A stretch of 51,194 nucleotides of DNA. It comes from Pseudomonadota bacterium. GTDB lineage: Bacteria > Chloroflexota > UBA6077 > JAJPHF01. Each line of letters starts with the position of its first letter. Positions within the stretch are counted from its first letter, which is position 1. Below are positions 34,617 through 42,889 of this stretch, one piece after another. The DNA lies in the NCBI GenBank assembly GCA_021325365.1, contig JAJPHF010000183.1, positions 1 through 51,194 of the forward strand, given 5' to 3'. The notes under the pieces were generated by a model that was not told the DNA's origin, did not search any database, and worked only from the letters and a program-made list of their open reading frames with translations. A program made the position numbers and the translations under genes.

Positions 34617-35579
34617 TCAGTAGCTCTGCCGCCGGCTGGCCTGGATGCGCGCCCGGAGATGGTCGCCGGCCGTGATCGGCGGGTAGCGCGGCGGGCGCTC
34701 GGGGCTCTGACACGGCTCCAGACAGCTGATCACCGCGTCGCGATTCGGGATGTCGAACAAGACCATCGAGTAGCGGTCGCGGGCCGCGCCGTCGCCCGTC
34801 GGATTCACCACGCGATGTGGCGACGAGCGGAACTGGCCGTTAGTCCACCGCTCGATGAGGTCGCCCGTATTCACGATGGCCGCGCCGGGGAGCGCCGGCG
34901 CCGGCACCCAGGTGCCATCCGGCGCCTGAATCTCCAGGCCCCCTTCGTCGTCCTGAAACAGCAGGTTCATGCCGCCAAAGTCGGTGTGCGCGCCGGCGCG
35001 GAGCTGACCGGGGGCCGGCGGGCCGCTCAGCGGCGGGTAGTGCAGCAGGCGCGCCGTCGCGTCGCGGCGGTCGTAGTACCGGTCGAAGAAGTCCTCCGCG
35101 AGGCCCAGCGACAGCGCCATCGCGCGCATGAGCTGGTCGCACGCCGCCGCGGCGGCCGTGTGGAAGGCCCTGACCGCCGCGCGGAAGGCCGGCAGGCCAT
35201 CCGGCCAGATGTTCGCGCGAGCGCCCTCGCGCTCCGGGCCCGCCTGGAAGATCTCCTTCAAGTCGGGCGGCCGCGCCTCGTCGAGCGCCTGGCCCCCCAG
35301 GCGGCCGTACCCCAGCGTATTGCCCGGCTCCCGCGACGCGGCGGCCTCCTTGGCGTCCTGTGGCAGGGCGAAGAACGCGCGCGATGCGGCGAACGCGGCG
35401 TCGAGCACCGCCGTGGGGACGCCGTGATTGAGCAGGTAGAGAAACCCGTACGCCTCGAGCGCGGCGCGCAGCCTGGCCGCGGTCGCCGCCCGCCGCGCCG
35501 GGTCGGTAGCGGCGAACTCGGCGAAATCCACCACCGGAATGGTGGCGCGGCCTTCTGCGGTCTCCAGGTCGGCTCTCAT
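34617..35579 (-). CDS. 2-oxoglutarate/Fe(II) oxygenase, isopenicillin-N-synthase family
   Basis: 320 residues. Fe(II) triad H198, D200 (GAHTDFG) and H255 (SSPHRVV); 2OG-binding RxS at R269-S271 (DRYSMVLF). The N-terminal IPVVDFAEF and YGFLYLLNHGV are classic for the DIOX_N domain. Such enzymes hydroxylate or desaturate small molecules. It faces the cyclodeaminase homologue tail to tail (20 bp). Confidence 0.93.
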   Translation of the reverse strand: MRADLETAEGRATIPVVDFAEFAATDPARRAATAARLRAALEAYGFLYLLNHGVPTAVLDAAFAASRAFFALPQDAKEAAASREPGNTLGYGRLGGQALDEARPPDLKEIFQAGPEREGARANIWPDGLPAFRAAVRAFHTAAAAACDQLMRAMALSLGLAEDFFDRYYDRRDATARLLHYPPLSGPPAPGQLRAGAHTDFGGMNLLFQDDEGGLEIQAPDGTWVPAPALPGAAIVNTGDLIERWTNGQFRSSPHRVVNPTGDGAARDRYSMVLFDIPNRDAVISCLEPCQSPERPPRYPPITAGDHLRARIQASRRQSY

Positions 35580-35711
35580 CGTCCCTCCCTTCGGCCCATC
35601 ACGCCCAATGCAACGCGCCGCTCAGCCGCTTCCCTGCGGGCGTGTCGCCCTCCTGTCGCCCCGCGCGGCGGCCGTCCGCTGCCCAGCCGCCCCCGGGGCG
35701 CGGGGTGCCGC

Positions 35712-36809
35712 TCACCTTACGCTGCCCGCATAGAGCTGGTCCAGGTAACCGCTCTGGTCCAGCTCGGCTACCCAGCGCGGCTCGTTGATCTGCTCGGCCT
35801 TCACGCTCGCCAGCCGCGTGTCACTCGCCGCCGCGTCGTCCAGCACGCGCTGGAGGCCGGCGTTGTCGGGATAGGGCTTTTGCTCGTACATGCCCTCCCA
35901 CGTCGCCCAGATGCTATCGACCTTCTGCGGGTCCTCATCGCTCAGAAACCGCCGCGTCGCTTCCAGCCCCACGGGCTTGTCGCGCTTGAACCGGGCAATC
36001 GCCTCGACGAGCGCCCGCGTGAGCCGCCCGACGGTGTCCGGTTGATCGCGGCCGAACTGCTGCGTGACCGCCAGGCTGTTGGTGCAGTAGGGCACGGCCT
36101 CGCGGGTCATGTCGACCAGGACCCGCATACCCGGCGTATTGCCCACCAGCGCGCCCTCGTCGAGGCTCAGGATCGTGGCGTCGACGCTGCCCGCGATCAG
36201 CGCGGCCACGCGCTCCGGCGTGTTGCCGATCTGCACGTAGCTGACGTCGTTATCCGGGTCCAGGCCCACGAACCGCACGATGGTCCGGGAGATCAGGTGC
36301 GACGACGAGCCGATGCGACTCACGGCGAGCCGCTTGCCGCGCAAGTCGCTCGGGGTGACGACGCTGGGCCCGCTCGCCAGTAGATATTGCATGCGGTGGA
36401 CGGGCTGCATGAAGACCGCGATGTTGCCCCCACTCCCGACGTACGCGCTGGCGGCCTCGATGCAGCCGGAGACCATCGCCTGGGCCTGGCCGGACAGCAC
36501 GGCGGCCGGCGTAGCGTTGCCCGCGGCGTAGCTCAGCTCGACGTCCAGCCCGTGTGCCTCGAAGAGCCCCTGGTCCTGCGCGACTTGCAAGAACGCGTTG
36601 GCGGCGCTGGTCGTGGCGTAGACTATCGCCACCGGCGTGAGCGCGGCCGGGGCGGTGGCGCTCGGCGCGGCCTCGGCGGGCGCGGCCACCGCCGCCGGCG
36701 CGTCCGGCGCCGAGGCGGGCGTCGCTGGCGGCGCGCTGCTCGTACAGGCCAGCCCGGCCACCAGGCAGCCGGCCAGGAGCGCCCCGTGGGCGTGGCGACT
36801 AGCGTCCAA
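35712..36809 (-). CDS. ABC transporter substrate-binding lipoprotein, NMT1-like
   Basis: 365 residues. Lipobox AGLAC (Cys22), a Pro/Ala linker to about 60, then VAIVYATTSAANAFLQVAQD, DQGLFEAHGLDVELSYAAGN, SDLRGKRLAVSRIGSSSHLI and EQKPYPDNAGLQRVLDD. The last block resembles the 1055 protein. It lies directly after a second binding-protein gene (88 bp gap), so two ligands or two loading states may be handled. No transport core gene nearby. Confidence 0.9.
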   Translation of the reverse strand: MDASRHAHGALLAGCLVAGLACTSSAPPATPASAPDAPAAVAAPAEAAPSATAPAALTPVAIVYATTSAANAFLQVAQDQGLFEAHGLDVELSYAAGNATPAAVLSGQAQAMVSGCIEAASAYVGSGGNIAVFMQPVHRMQYLLASGPSVVTPSDLRGKRLAVSRIGSSSHLISRTIVRFVGLDPDNDVSYVQIGNTPERVAALIAGSVDATILSLDEGALVGNTPGMRVLVDMTREAVPYCTNSLAVTQQFGRDQPDTVGRLTRALVEAIARFKRDKPVGLEATRRFLSDEDPQKVDSIWATWEGMYEQKPYPDNAGLQRVLDDAAASDTRLASVKAEQINEPRWVAELDQSGYLDQLYAGSVR

Positions 36810-36897
36810 AGTAGCGCCTCCTCAACGCGGCCGCTGGGCTTGCTGTCCTCGCTGCAGCCAGAGCGCCTACCCCACCTCGATCATATTCTGGCTGTCG

Positions 36898-38025
36898 TCA
36901 GGGCAGTTGCGCGAGGGCCGCGTCGACGTAGCTGTTGTCGACCAGCTGGTGCATGTCCACCGCCGTCGGGACGGTGCCCTTCTCGACATAGAACTGCTGG
37001 TCCTCGATCAAGCTGTCGACGTTCACGTGGCCGTCGGGGCGCAGCCCGATCGGCGCCATCGCCTCGATCACCTTCGGGTCCTTCACCGTGCTGTACTTCG
37101 CGATGGCCGCGACGATCGCTGACTTGTCCTCCCCGGTGGTGAAAGCGCGGTTGTAGTCGCGCACGCCCTGCAGATAGGCCACCATGAACGCTCGTCCCAG
37201 GGACGGATTGTCCACCGTGATCGACGGCCCGTAGGCAATGACCCCGATCTGCTGGTTGGGGTAGATCTCGTCGAGGCCCCGCCAGCGGACGGCGATCCCC
37301 TGCGCCACCGCCGCTTGGACGAGCGGCTCCAGCTGGATGGCCACGTCCAGCGCGCCGCTCGCCAAGGCGGCATTCAGGTCGGCGAAATTCATCGCCTCCA
37401 CTTGCTGCAGGTCGTCCTGCGTCAGCCCGCCCTGCTTCAGCACCCGCTCTAGCGCGGGGAACCCGGCGCCGCCGTTGATCGGCGGGGTAGTCGCGAGCGA
37501 CAGGCCGCGGAGATCCGCTGGACCTTGGAAGCGACCGCTGTCCCAGAGGTCCTTGCGCACGAGGAAGGCTTCCCAGCCGAAGCCGGGCGCTAGCGAGCCC
37601 TTGTCCGCCACCGCCTTGATCTCGATCCCCCGCGCCACCGCATTGATGGTGGCCGCGTTCACCGCGATCCCAGCCCCGTCCAGCTGGCGCATCGCCAGCG
37701 CCGGGACCATGTCCGAGCCCGACGCGAACTGAACGTAGTCGAGATCGACGCCCTGTTCGGCGAAATAGCCGCGATCCATCGCCACGAAGATCCCCGCGTC
37801 GGTCGCCGGCGCCTGGCCGCCCAGGTGAAACACCTGGGGGGGCGTCGGGACGTGGGTAGCGAGCGGCGCGCTGGGCGTCTCCTGGCGGGCGCCCGCGGCC
37901 GGCGCGGGCGGCGTGGTCGCGGGGGCGCCTGTCGCGGCCTCCGGCGCCGCGGCCCGGCAGGCGAACAGCACGCCGGCTAACGCCGCGCCCAGGAGCACGT
38001 TCAGCAACGAGTGCAGCCGAGACAT
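36898..38025 (-). CDS. ABC transporter substrate-binding lipoprotein, NMT1/TauA-like
   Basis: 375 residues. Lipobox VLFAC (Cys23) and Ala/Pro linker. The fold includes DAGIFVAMDRGYFAEQGVDLDYVQF, ADLRGLSLATTPPINGG and EIYPNQQIGVIAYGPS. The C-terminal region has features shared with the 12804 protein (AYLQGVRDYNRAF). ATG 38025 follows GAGGAGAGAG. First of a pair with 35712. Ligand unknown. Confidence 0.9.
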   Translation of the reverse strand: MSRLHSLLNVLLGAALAGVLFACRAAAPEAATGAPATTPPAPAAGARQETPSAPLATHVPTPPQVFHLGGQAPATDAGIFVAMDRGYFAEQGVDLDYVQFASGSDMVPALAMRQLDGAGIAVNAATINAVARGIEIKAVADKGSLAPGFGWEAFLVRKDLWDSGRFQGPADLRGLSLATTPPINGGAGFPALERVLKQGGLTQDDLQQVEAMNFADLNAALASGALDVAIQLEPLVQAAVAQGIAVRWRGLDEIYPNQQIGVIAYGPSITVDNPSLGRAFMVAYLQGVRDYNRAFTTGEDKSAIVAAIAKYSTVKDPKVIEAMAPIGLRPDGHVNVDSLIEDQQFYVEKGTVPTAVDMHQLVDNSYVDAALAQLP

Positions 38026-38178
38026 GCGCTCTCTCCTCACCAGCCCGTTCGAACGCGCCACCCTGCCGCCCGGCGGCCGAGTCTGACGCGGCAGGAGGCC
38101 TGCCGGCCCCTGGCGCGCGAGCATCCCCCGCGCGGGCAGCCCTGTCGCAGCTTGCCTGCCCCGCTGCCTCCTCGCCGA

Positions 38179-39135
38179 CTACCCTCGCGCCTCGCGCGCC
38201 CCCAGTTTGAGCAGTCGCGCGGCGTTTAGTCCAAGAATCCGTTCCTTGTCGGCTCGCGCTAGCGGCAGGTTGTGAATGACCGCCGTGTGGCGTTCAAGTG
38301 GGATCGGCACCGGTGGGTTGTCGCTGCCATAGACCACGTGGTCCACGCCCACCGTGCTCACGAGCAGCATGACCGCCGGCATGTGCAAGCACATCGTGTC
38401 CAGGTAGAGCTGCTGGAGGTACGCGCTCGGCGGCCGGTCCAGCACGTCGGGCGCCCACGGCCCAAAGGTCGGGTCGTGCCGCAGCTCGTAGCCAAAGTTC
38501 AGGCGCCCCGGGAGCAGCGCGATCGCGCCCGCGAGATGCGCGCACACGATCTTCAGCGCGGGATGGCGCTGCAACACCCCGGTCAGGATCATCCGGCTGA
38601 GCGTCAGCGTCGTGTCGAACGGCCGCCCGACCATCTCGGGCAGGCGGTAGATCTCCATGCGCTCGTTCCCGATCGTGTAGCGGGGCGGATGCAGAAAGAC
38701 CGGGACGTCGAGCGTCGTCGCCAGCGCCCAGAAGTCCGCGGCGCGCGGGGAATCCAGGTACTCGCCGTCGGTACTGGTGTTGACCACGACCCCGCGGAAG
38801 CCATCCTGCCTGACCGCGCGCTCCAGCTCCCGCAGGCTGGGGTCGCCGGCGAACGGGTCCACCCAGGCCAGGCCCAGCAAGCGGTCCGGATGTCGGGCGG
38901 TCAGCTCGCGGGCGAAGGCGTTGTATTCGCGGGCCACCTCCGCGGCCGCGCGCCCCGCCGGTCGGTAGAAGCCGCTATTGCCGAACACCGTGAGCGTGAC
39001 GCCGGCGGCGTCCTGCTGGCGGAACAACGCATCGAGGTCGCAGAAGCGCGCCGGCATCTCGCCGGGATACCAGCGGGGCGGGATCAGGTGCGCGTGACAG
39101 TCGATCGTCGTGGGGCCGCCAGTGCGTCCGAGCAT
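38179..39135 (-). CDS. Amidohydrolase family, ACMSD/gamma-resorcylate decarboxylase-like
   Basis: 318 residues, TIM-barrel metal hydrolase. HxH at 14-16 (IDCHAHLIPP), a barrel His in VFLHPPRY, His in IVCAHLAG and Asp in VVYGSDNPP give the single-metal site of the ACMSD group. Members decarboxylate aminocarboxymuconate semialdehyde or hydroxybenzoates. ATG 39135 sits 21 bp after the upstream gene. With the diiron protein upstream it may form a two-step module; inference. Confidence 0.9.
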   Translation of the reverse strand: MLGRTGGPTTIDCHAHLIPPRWYPGEMPARFCDLDALFRQQDAAGVTLTVFGNSGFYRPAGRAAAEVAREYNAFARELTARHPDRLLGLAWVDPFAGDPSLRELERAVRQDGFRGVVVNTSTDGEYLDSPRAADFWALATTLDVPVFLHPPRYTIGNERMEIYRLPEMVGRPFDTTLTLSRMILTGVLQRHPALKIVCAHLAGAIALLPGRLNFGYELRHDPTFGPWAPDVLDRPPSAYLQQLYLDTMCLHMPAVMLLVSTVGVDHVVYGSDNPPVPIPLERHTAVIHNLPLARADKERILGLNAARLLKLGAREARG

Positions 39136-39155
39136 CTCGCAGCTAAGCTCCTCGG

Positions 39156-39926
39156 CTAGACGGCGACGAGCCCCTGCCGACTGGCAGCCTCCAGGATCGT
39201 CTGCAGCAACAGGCCGTGCAGGTCGATGAACGTTAGCGCGCAGTACTCCATGCCATAGGTCGGGCGTTCCCAGGCCTGGCCCGTCTCCAGCAGGCGCCGC
39301 AGAATCACGCGGTTGAGCTGCCCATGGCCGAGCACGCCCTCGTCGTGCTCCTCCAGGTCGGCCTCGTGGTGTTTCGAGAAGAAGATCGCTTGCTCGGGCG
39401 TGAAGCCGTAGCGGGTCGTCAGGATCGTGTGGCACTCCCCGGACCAGTGCCCGAACATCTCCTCGCCACACTTGAGGGAGAACCACTCCGCCGCCGTCCC
39501 CTCGTAGAGCAGCGCGCGGGCGAAGTCGAGCTTGCCCCGAAACTCGGCCAGCAGCGGCCGCTCGCAGACCTCCTCGCGGCTGAGCCCGAGGGCCGCGGCG
39601 GTTTGCAGCATGATGAGAGTATGTCCCGGCGGCGCGGGGTGAATGAACTCGTCGGCGATCGCGTCGCCGAGCGCGGCCATGAGATCAGGGTGTTGCTTGA
39701 AGAAGGGCAGGAACCGCTGGTAGGAGCAGGCCGTGAGCGTGTTGATCTCGATCGTGTAGGCGCCCCAGTTCCTGAAGAACAGCGCGAAGACTTCGAGCGG
39801 CAGCGTCCCGGCGGCGAAGCGCCGCATGAACTCGCCCTCGGTGACCCGCTCCTGCCAGCGTCGCGCGACGCTCCGGTAGAGCTGATCGACGACCGCCGCT
39901 GCTTCCCGTTCGCCCAATGCGCGCAT
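39156..39926 (-). CDS. Haem-oxygenase-like diiron (HDO)/TenA-PqqC-fold protein
   Basis: 256 residues, all-helical TenA/PqqC fold. Acidic/His positions suitable for a diiron centre are E60 (AYTIEINTL), E93/H96 (ADEFIHP), H101, E156-H160 (EEMFGH) and K185-H186-H187-EAD with H194. The haem-oxygenase-like diiron superfamily catalyses N-oxygenation, desaturation or C-C cleavage. Some TenA proteins instead hydrolyse thiamin breakdown products; the extra His/Glu favours metal. Co-directional with the amidohydrolase. Confidence 0.8.
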   Translation of the reverse strand: MRALGEREAAAVVDQLYRSVARRWQERVTEGEFMRRFAAGTLPLEVFALFFRNWGAYTIEINTLTACSYQRFLPFFKQHPDLMAALGDAIADEFIHPAPPGHTLIMLQTAAALGLSREEVCERPLLAEFRGKLDFARALLYEGTAAEWFSLKCGEEMFGHWSGECHTILTTRYGFTPEQAIFFSKHHEADLEEHDEGVLGHGQLNRVILRRLLETGQAWERPTYGMEYCALTFIDLHGLLLQTILEAASRQGLVAV

Positions 39927-40098
39927 GCCGCCTCCAGTCGCTCCACTCGCGCCGGCTCGTTGCCCCGGGACAAGCGACCGCCCCCCCCCGTCGCCGTCGG
40001 CAGGCGCACCAGGCGGTTCCGCCGTCCGGCCGCCGCGGGACCTATCCAGCGGCCCAGCACGGGCGGTCCCTCAGTGCGGCACGATCCTACCAGCGTAG

Positions 40099-40129
40099 GG
40101 GCGCCGGCCGCAAACTGCGGCCGGCGCCC
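40099..40129 (-). terminator. 14-bp hairpin downstream of the DUF2795 ORF
   Basis: GGGCGCCGGCCGCA (40099-40112) pairs perfectly with 40116-40129 around a 3-nt loop. It is 60 bp beyond the minus-strand stop at 40192 and lacks a U-tract. Confidence 0.55.
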
Positions 40130-40191
40130 AGTAGGGAAGCAAGGCGAGGCCAGCCCCTGCGCCGAGGCTCGGACGCCGCGGCAGCCGACCG

Positions 40192-40362
40192 CTATTCCAG
40201 CTTGCCCAGCGCCTCGCTGACGTCGTTCGGCGAGTTGTACTTCTGGTCGGGCAGCCGCGCCAGCGCCTGCCGCGCGTTCTCGTCCGCGCCCTCCTGCTCC
40301 GCCCGCTTCATCAAGTCTTGCTTGCTGGCCGGGTAATCGACGCCGCGCAGGTGCTTCTGCAC
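40192..40362 (-). CDS. DUF2795 protein, N-terminus apparently replaced
   Basis: 56 residues from GTG 40362: VQKHLRGVDYPASKQDL, then EQEGADENARQALARLP and KYNSPNDVSEALGKLE, a textbook DUF2795 domain of unknown function. Family members usually start about five residues earlier. Directly upstream, in another frame, is the head of a glycosyltransferase, so a deletion seems to have joined the two. No ribosome site is seen, so expression is doubtful. Confidence 0.6.
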   Translation of the reverse strand: MQKHLRGVDYPASKQDLMKRAEQEGADENARQALARLPDQKYNSPNDVSEALGKLE

Positions 40363-40432
40363 GGGTGGTCGCGTCGCGGGCGATGAACCCGGCCTGCTCG
40401 AAGGTGGGCATGAGGACCGAGACGCTCGGCAC
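40363..40432 (-). pseudogene. Glycosyltransferase family 2 N-terminal fragment
   Basis: From GTG 40432 the frame reads VPSVSVLMPTFEQAGFIARDA, the classic first strand and helix of a GT2 (GT-A fold) enzyme, then loses sense at about 40365, where DUF2795 coding begins in a different frame. It starts 11 bp after the stop of the intact glycosyltransferase, so a second GT2 gene was probably deleted here. Confidence 0.55.
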
Positions 40433-40443
40433 GGCCGCCGCCC

Positions 40444-41340
40444 TCACGGCCCGCGCCTCGGGCCGGCGGCCGGCGCGGCGCTGGCGACGGGCTCGCGGGC
40501 GCCCTCCGCCGGCTCCGCGTCGGCGCTGGCCGCGAGCAGCTCGGCGAAGAGCGCCGTGGCGTTGTGGGTGCGGTCCTCGATGGTGGTGGGCAGCCCCAGG
40601 TGGTAGGTGCCACTGGGCAGGATGCCGCAGCCCCCGTACTTGCGGATGAGCAGGAACTGAACGACCACCTCCTCGCCGGCGTGCGGCGCGGGCAGCCGCC
40701 GCCACCACGCGAAGCCGCCGACGCTCAGCAGCTTCGCGCGGTCGAACAGCAGGTTGGCGCCGCCGATCCAGGCGACCTTGTACCGGACTACCCGCCCGTC
40801 GGGCGCCAGGCGCTGCTCCAGGTGCAGGGGGTTCGCGGCGTTGTTCACCAGGTGGCGCTCCCAGGGCACCGCGCCGGGCGCGAACGGCTCGGGCCACACC
40901 GGGCCGTTCCACGGCTCGATCTGTTGCTGGTGCGGCCGCACGTCGTCCAGCCACGCCAGCCCGGTCGCGGGGCAGCCGACGAAGCCGCAGCCCTCGGTCC
41001 GCAGCACGTCCAGCATCCGCGCCATGACGGGCGGGTCGAGCAGCACGTCGTCGTCGAGATAGTGCACGTAGGGCGCCCGGCTCTGCTGGAGTAGGAAGTG
41101 CCGGTGCTCGGCCATGCCGCGCGCCGGCAGGTGGCGGTGGAGCGCCACGCGGTGCCCGTGCCACTCCAGCGCGCGCACGAGCGTCTGGATCTCGATGTCC
41201 TCCAGGTACGGCTCGTCCGGCGTCTGGTCCGAGATGACCACGTCGAAGTCCTGGAAGGTCTGGCCGAGCAGGCTCGTCAGTACGATGGCGAGCCCGGTCT
41301 TGCGGCCACAGGTCGGGATCAGCACGTCCACCAGGGCCAT
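40444..41340 (-). CDS. Glycosyltransferase family 2 (GT-A) protein
   Basis: 298 residues. DVLIPTCGRKTGLAIVLTSLLGQ is the nucleotide-sugar-binding start; the metal-binding DxD is YLDDDVLLD (about 93-101); GGANLLFDRAKLLSVGGF and AGEEVVVQFLL provide the catalytic-acid region. No membrane segment. The sugar and acceptor are unknown. GGAGGGG precedes ATG. With the family 9 gene upstream it suggests polysaccharide or glycoprotein assembly. Confidence 0.9.
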   Translation of the reverse strand: MALVDVLIPTCGRKTGLAIVLTSLLGQTFQDFDVVISDQTPDEPYLEDIEIQTLVRALEWHGHRVALHRHLPARGMAEHRHFLLQQSRAPYVHYLDDDVLLDPPVMARMLDVLRTEGCGFVGCPATGLAWLDDVRPHQQQIEPWNGPVWPEPFAPGAVPWERHLVNNAANPLHLEQRLAPDGRVVRYKVAWIGGANLLFDRAKLLSVGGFAWWRRLPAPHAGEEVVVQFLLIRKYGGCGILPSGTYHLGLPTTIEDRTHNATALFAELLAASADAEPAEGAREPVASAAPAAGPRRGP

Positions 41341-41429
41341 GGCCCCTCCTTACAAGCGGCGCACCCGCGTCGTAGGGTCGGTCTGGAACGCCACGCTGGC
41401 CAGCCGGCCGAGGGCCGAGCGCCCGCGCG

Positions 41430-42584
41430 TCACGGCGCCGAGACGAGGCGCAGCAGGCCCCGGCCGCGCCGGCCGGCGTCGCCCAGCGCCTCCCGCTGGT
41501 CTAGGAGGCCGCGTGCCTCCTGGAGGACGGCGTCCACCGTCACGCCTTGCAGGCACGGGCTGTAGCTGTCGCCGGCGCAGCCGTCGTCCGCCAGGTAGCG
41601 GCAGGGCGTGCCCCAGTCGGCGACCACGCGCTGCCAGGTGCGATTCAGTGGCGCCCAGTTCAGGGGGTTGGCCGACCCGAAGACCACCACGGTCGGCGTG
41701 CCCAGCGCGTTCGCCATGTGGGCCGGGCCGCTGTCGTTGGTGAGAAACAGCCGATAGCGGCTGATCAGGGCGATCAGCGCGCCCAGCGACGTCCGGCCCG
41801 CCAGGTCGATAGCCTGTGCCGGCCGCTTGAGCGCGTTCACAAAGCGAGCCGCGGCCGGCCGCTGGTCCTCGGGCGCGTCCACCACGACGCCCGCGATCTC
41901 GCGCTCCTCGCCTAGCGCGTTGATGACCGCCGCGTACTGCTCCGGCGCCCAGCGGCGCGTCGGCGCTCCCGCCCCCAGGTTGACGCCGATCAGCTCGCCC
42001 CGGCGCCAGCGCTCCAGGTCGAGCACGTCGTCGAGCGCCGCCAGCTCCGTGTAGTCGCTGGGCACCAGGGGCAGTTCGAGGGCGGTGCCCTGTGGTTCGG
42101 CGCCCAGCAGCCGCAGGAGATCGAGGTACCGCAGCACCTCGTGCTGGCGCGGATCATACGGGAGCCAGTAGTCGAGCGGGGCGGCGCCGTGCGCCCGGAA
42201 GCCCGCCGTTAGCCGCGCGCCCAGGCGCCGCACGAAGGCGTTGGAGTGCTGCCCCCCGCCGACCCACTGCAGCGCTAGGTCGAAGCACTCCTCGCGCATG
42301 GCCTCGACGAACGCGGCCAGCACGTCGGCATTCGGGACGCCGTCGGTCACGCCCGCGCACGGCGGCACGAGCACGACGCGGTCGATGGCCGCGTAGCGCC
42401 GTGCGAGCGGGTCCAGGTAGGCCGTGGTGAGCAGCACGAGCGTCGCGTCGGGGAGCGCCGCGCGCAACGCGCGCAGGGCCGGGGTCGTCACCAGGAAGTC
42501 GCCGAGCCCGCCGCCCCGCAGGATGGCCACCTTCGGCGCGGGCCCGAGGCTGTTCAGCAGGTTGCGCACCGCTACCTCACGCAT
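41430..42584 (-). CDS. Glycosyltransferase family 9 (heptosyltransferase-like) protein
   Basis: 384 residues. VAILRGGGLGDFLVTTPALRAL is the GT9 opening; GVNLGAGAPTRRWAPEQYAAVI and LTNDSGPAHMANALGTPTVVVFG are the sugar-nucleotide-binding blocks. Family members transfer heptose to lipopolysaccharide core, but also occur in organisms without LPS. ATG 42584 has no clear ribosome site; GTG 42569 (after TGAGG) is an alternative. Two Cys clusters (CRYLADDGCAGDSYSPC) resemble those of other GT9 proteins. Confidence 0.9.
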   Translation of the reverse strand: MREVAVRNLLNSLGPAPKVAILRGGGLGDFLVTTPALRALRAALPDATLVLLTTAYLDPLARRYAAIDRVVLVPPCAGVTDGVPNADVLAAFVEAMREECFDLALQWVGGGQHSNAFVRRLGARLTAGFRAHGAAPLDYWLPYDPRQHEVLRYLDLLRLLGAEPQGTALELPLVPSDYTELAALDDVLDLERWRRGELIGVNLGAGAPTRRWAPEQYAAVINALGEEREIAGVVVDAPEDQRPAAARFVNALKRPAQAIDLAGRTSLGALIALISRYRLFLTNDSGPAHMANALGTPTVVVFGSANPLNWAPLNRTWQRVVADWGTPCRYLADDGCAGDSYSPCLQGVTVDAVLQEARGLLDQREALGDAGRRGRGLLRLVSAP

Positions 42585-42889
42585 CAGGTGATTGCGTCCG
42601 GGCACGGCGCCGCGAGGCGCTGGCGGGCGCGGCCGGCGAGCCGCCGGGGCGCACCCTGGCGCACGGGCCGGGGCCGGGCGGGTGAGGGCGATGCAACCGG
42701 CGTACCGGGAAGGTGCGCGGAGCGGACGGCGCCCCGCCCCTCTAAGACTCTTCTGAGCGAGCCCGGACCGGGAAGGAGCGGGCGCGCATCTGCGCGCCCG
42801 CTCCTTCTCCCGGTGTCGGCGCCCGCGGCGTCGGTCTGTCGCGGGCCGTGCCCCGCGCGCCGGCCGACGCGAGCTGCGGCCGTGCGGCC
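42585..42889. other. Intergenic region, hairpin only
   Basis: 305 bp between the GT9 gene and the Pro-rich gene. Apart from the hairpin at 42772-42807 it holds no recognisable gene or promoter. Confidence 0.5.
42772..42807 (-). terminator. 17-bp hairpin after the Pro-rich gene
   Basis: 42772-42788 pairs perfectly with 42791-42807 around a 2-nt loop (effectively four). It is 83 bp past the stop of the Pro-rich gene. A U-tract is missing, so it may act with a factor or as an mRNA end protector. Confidence 0.55.
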
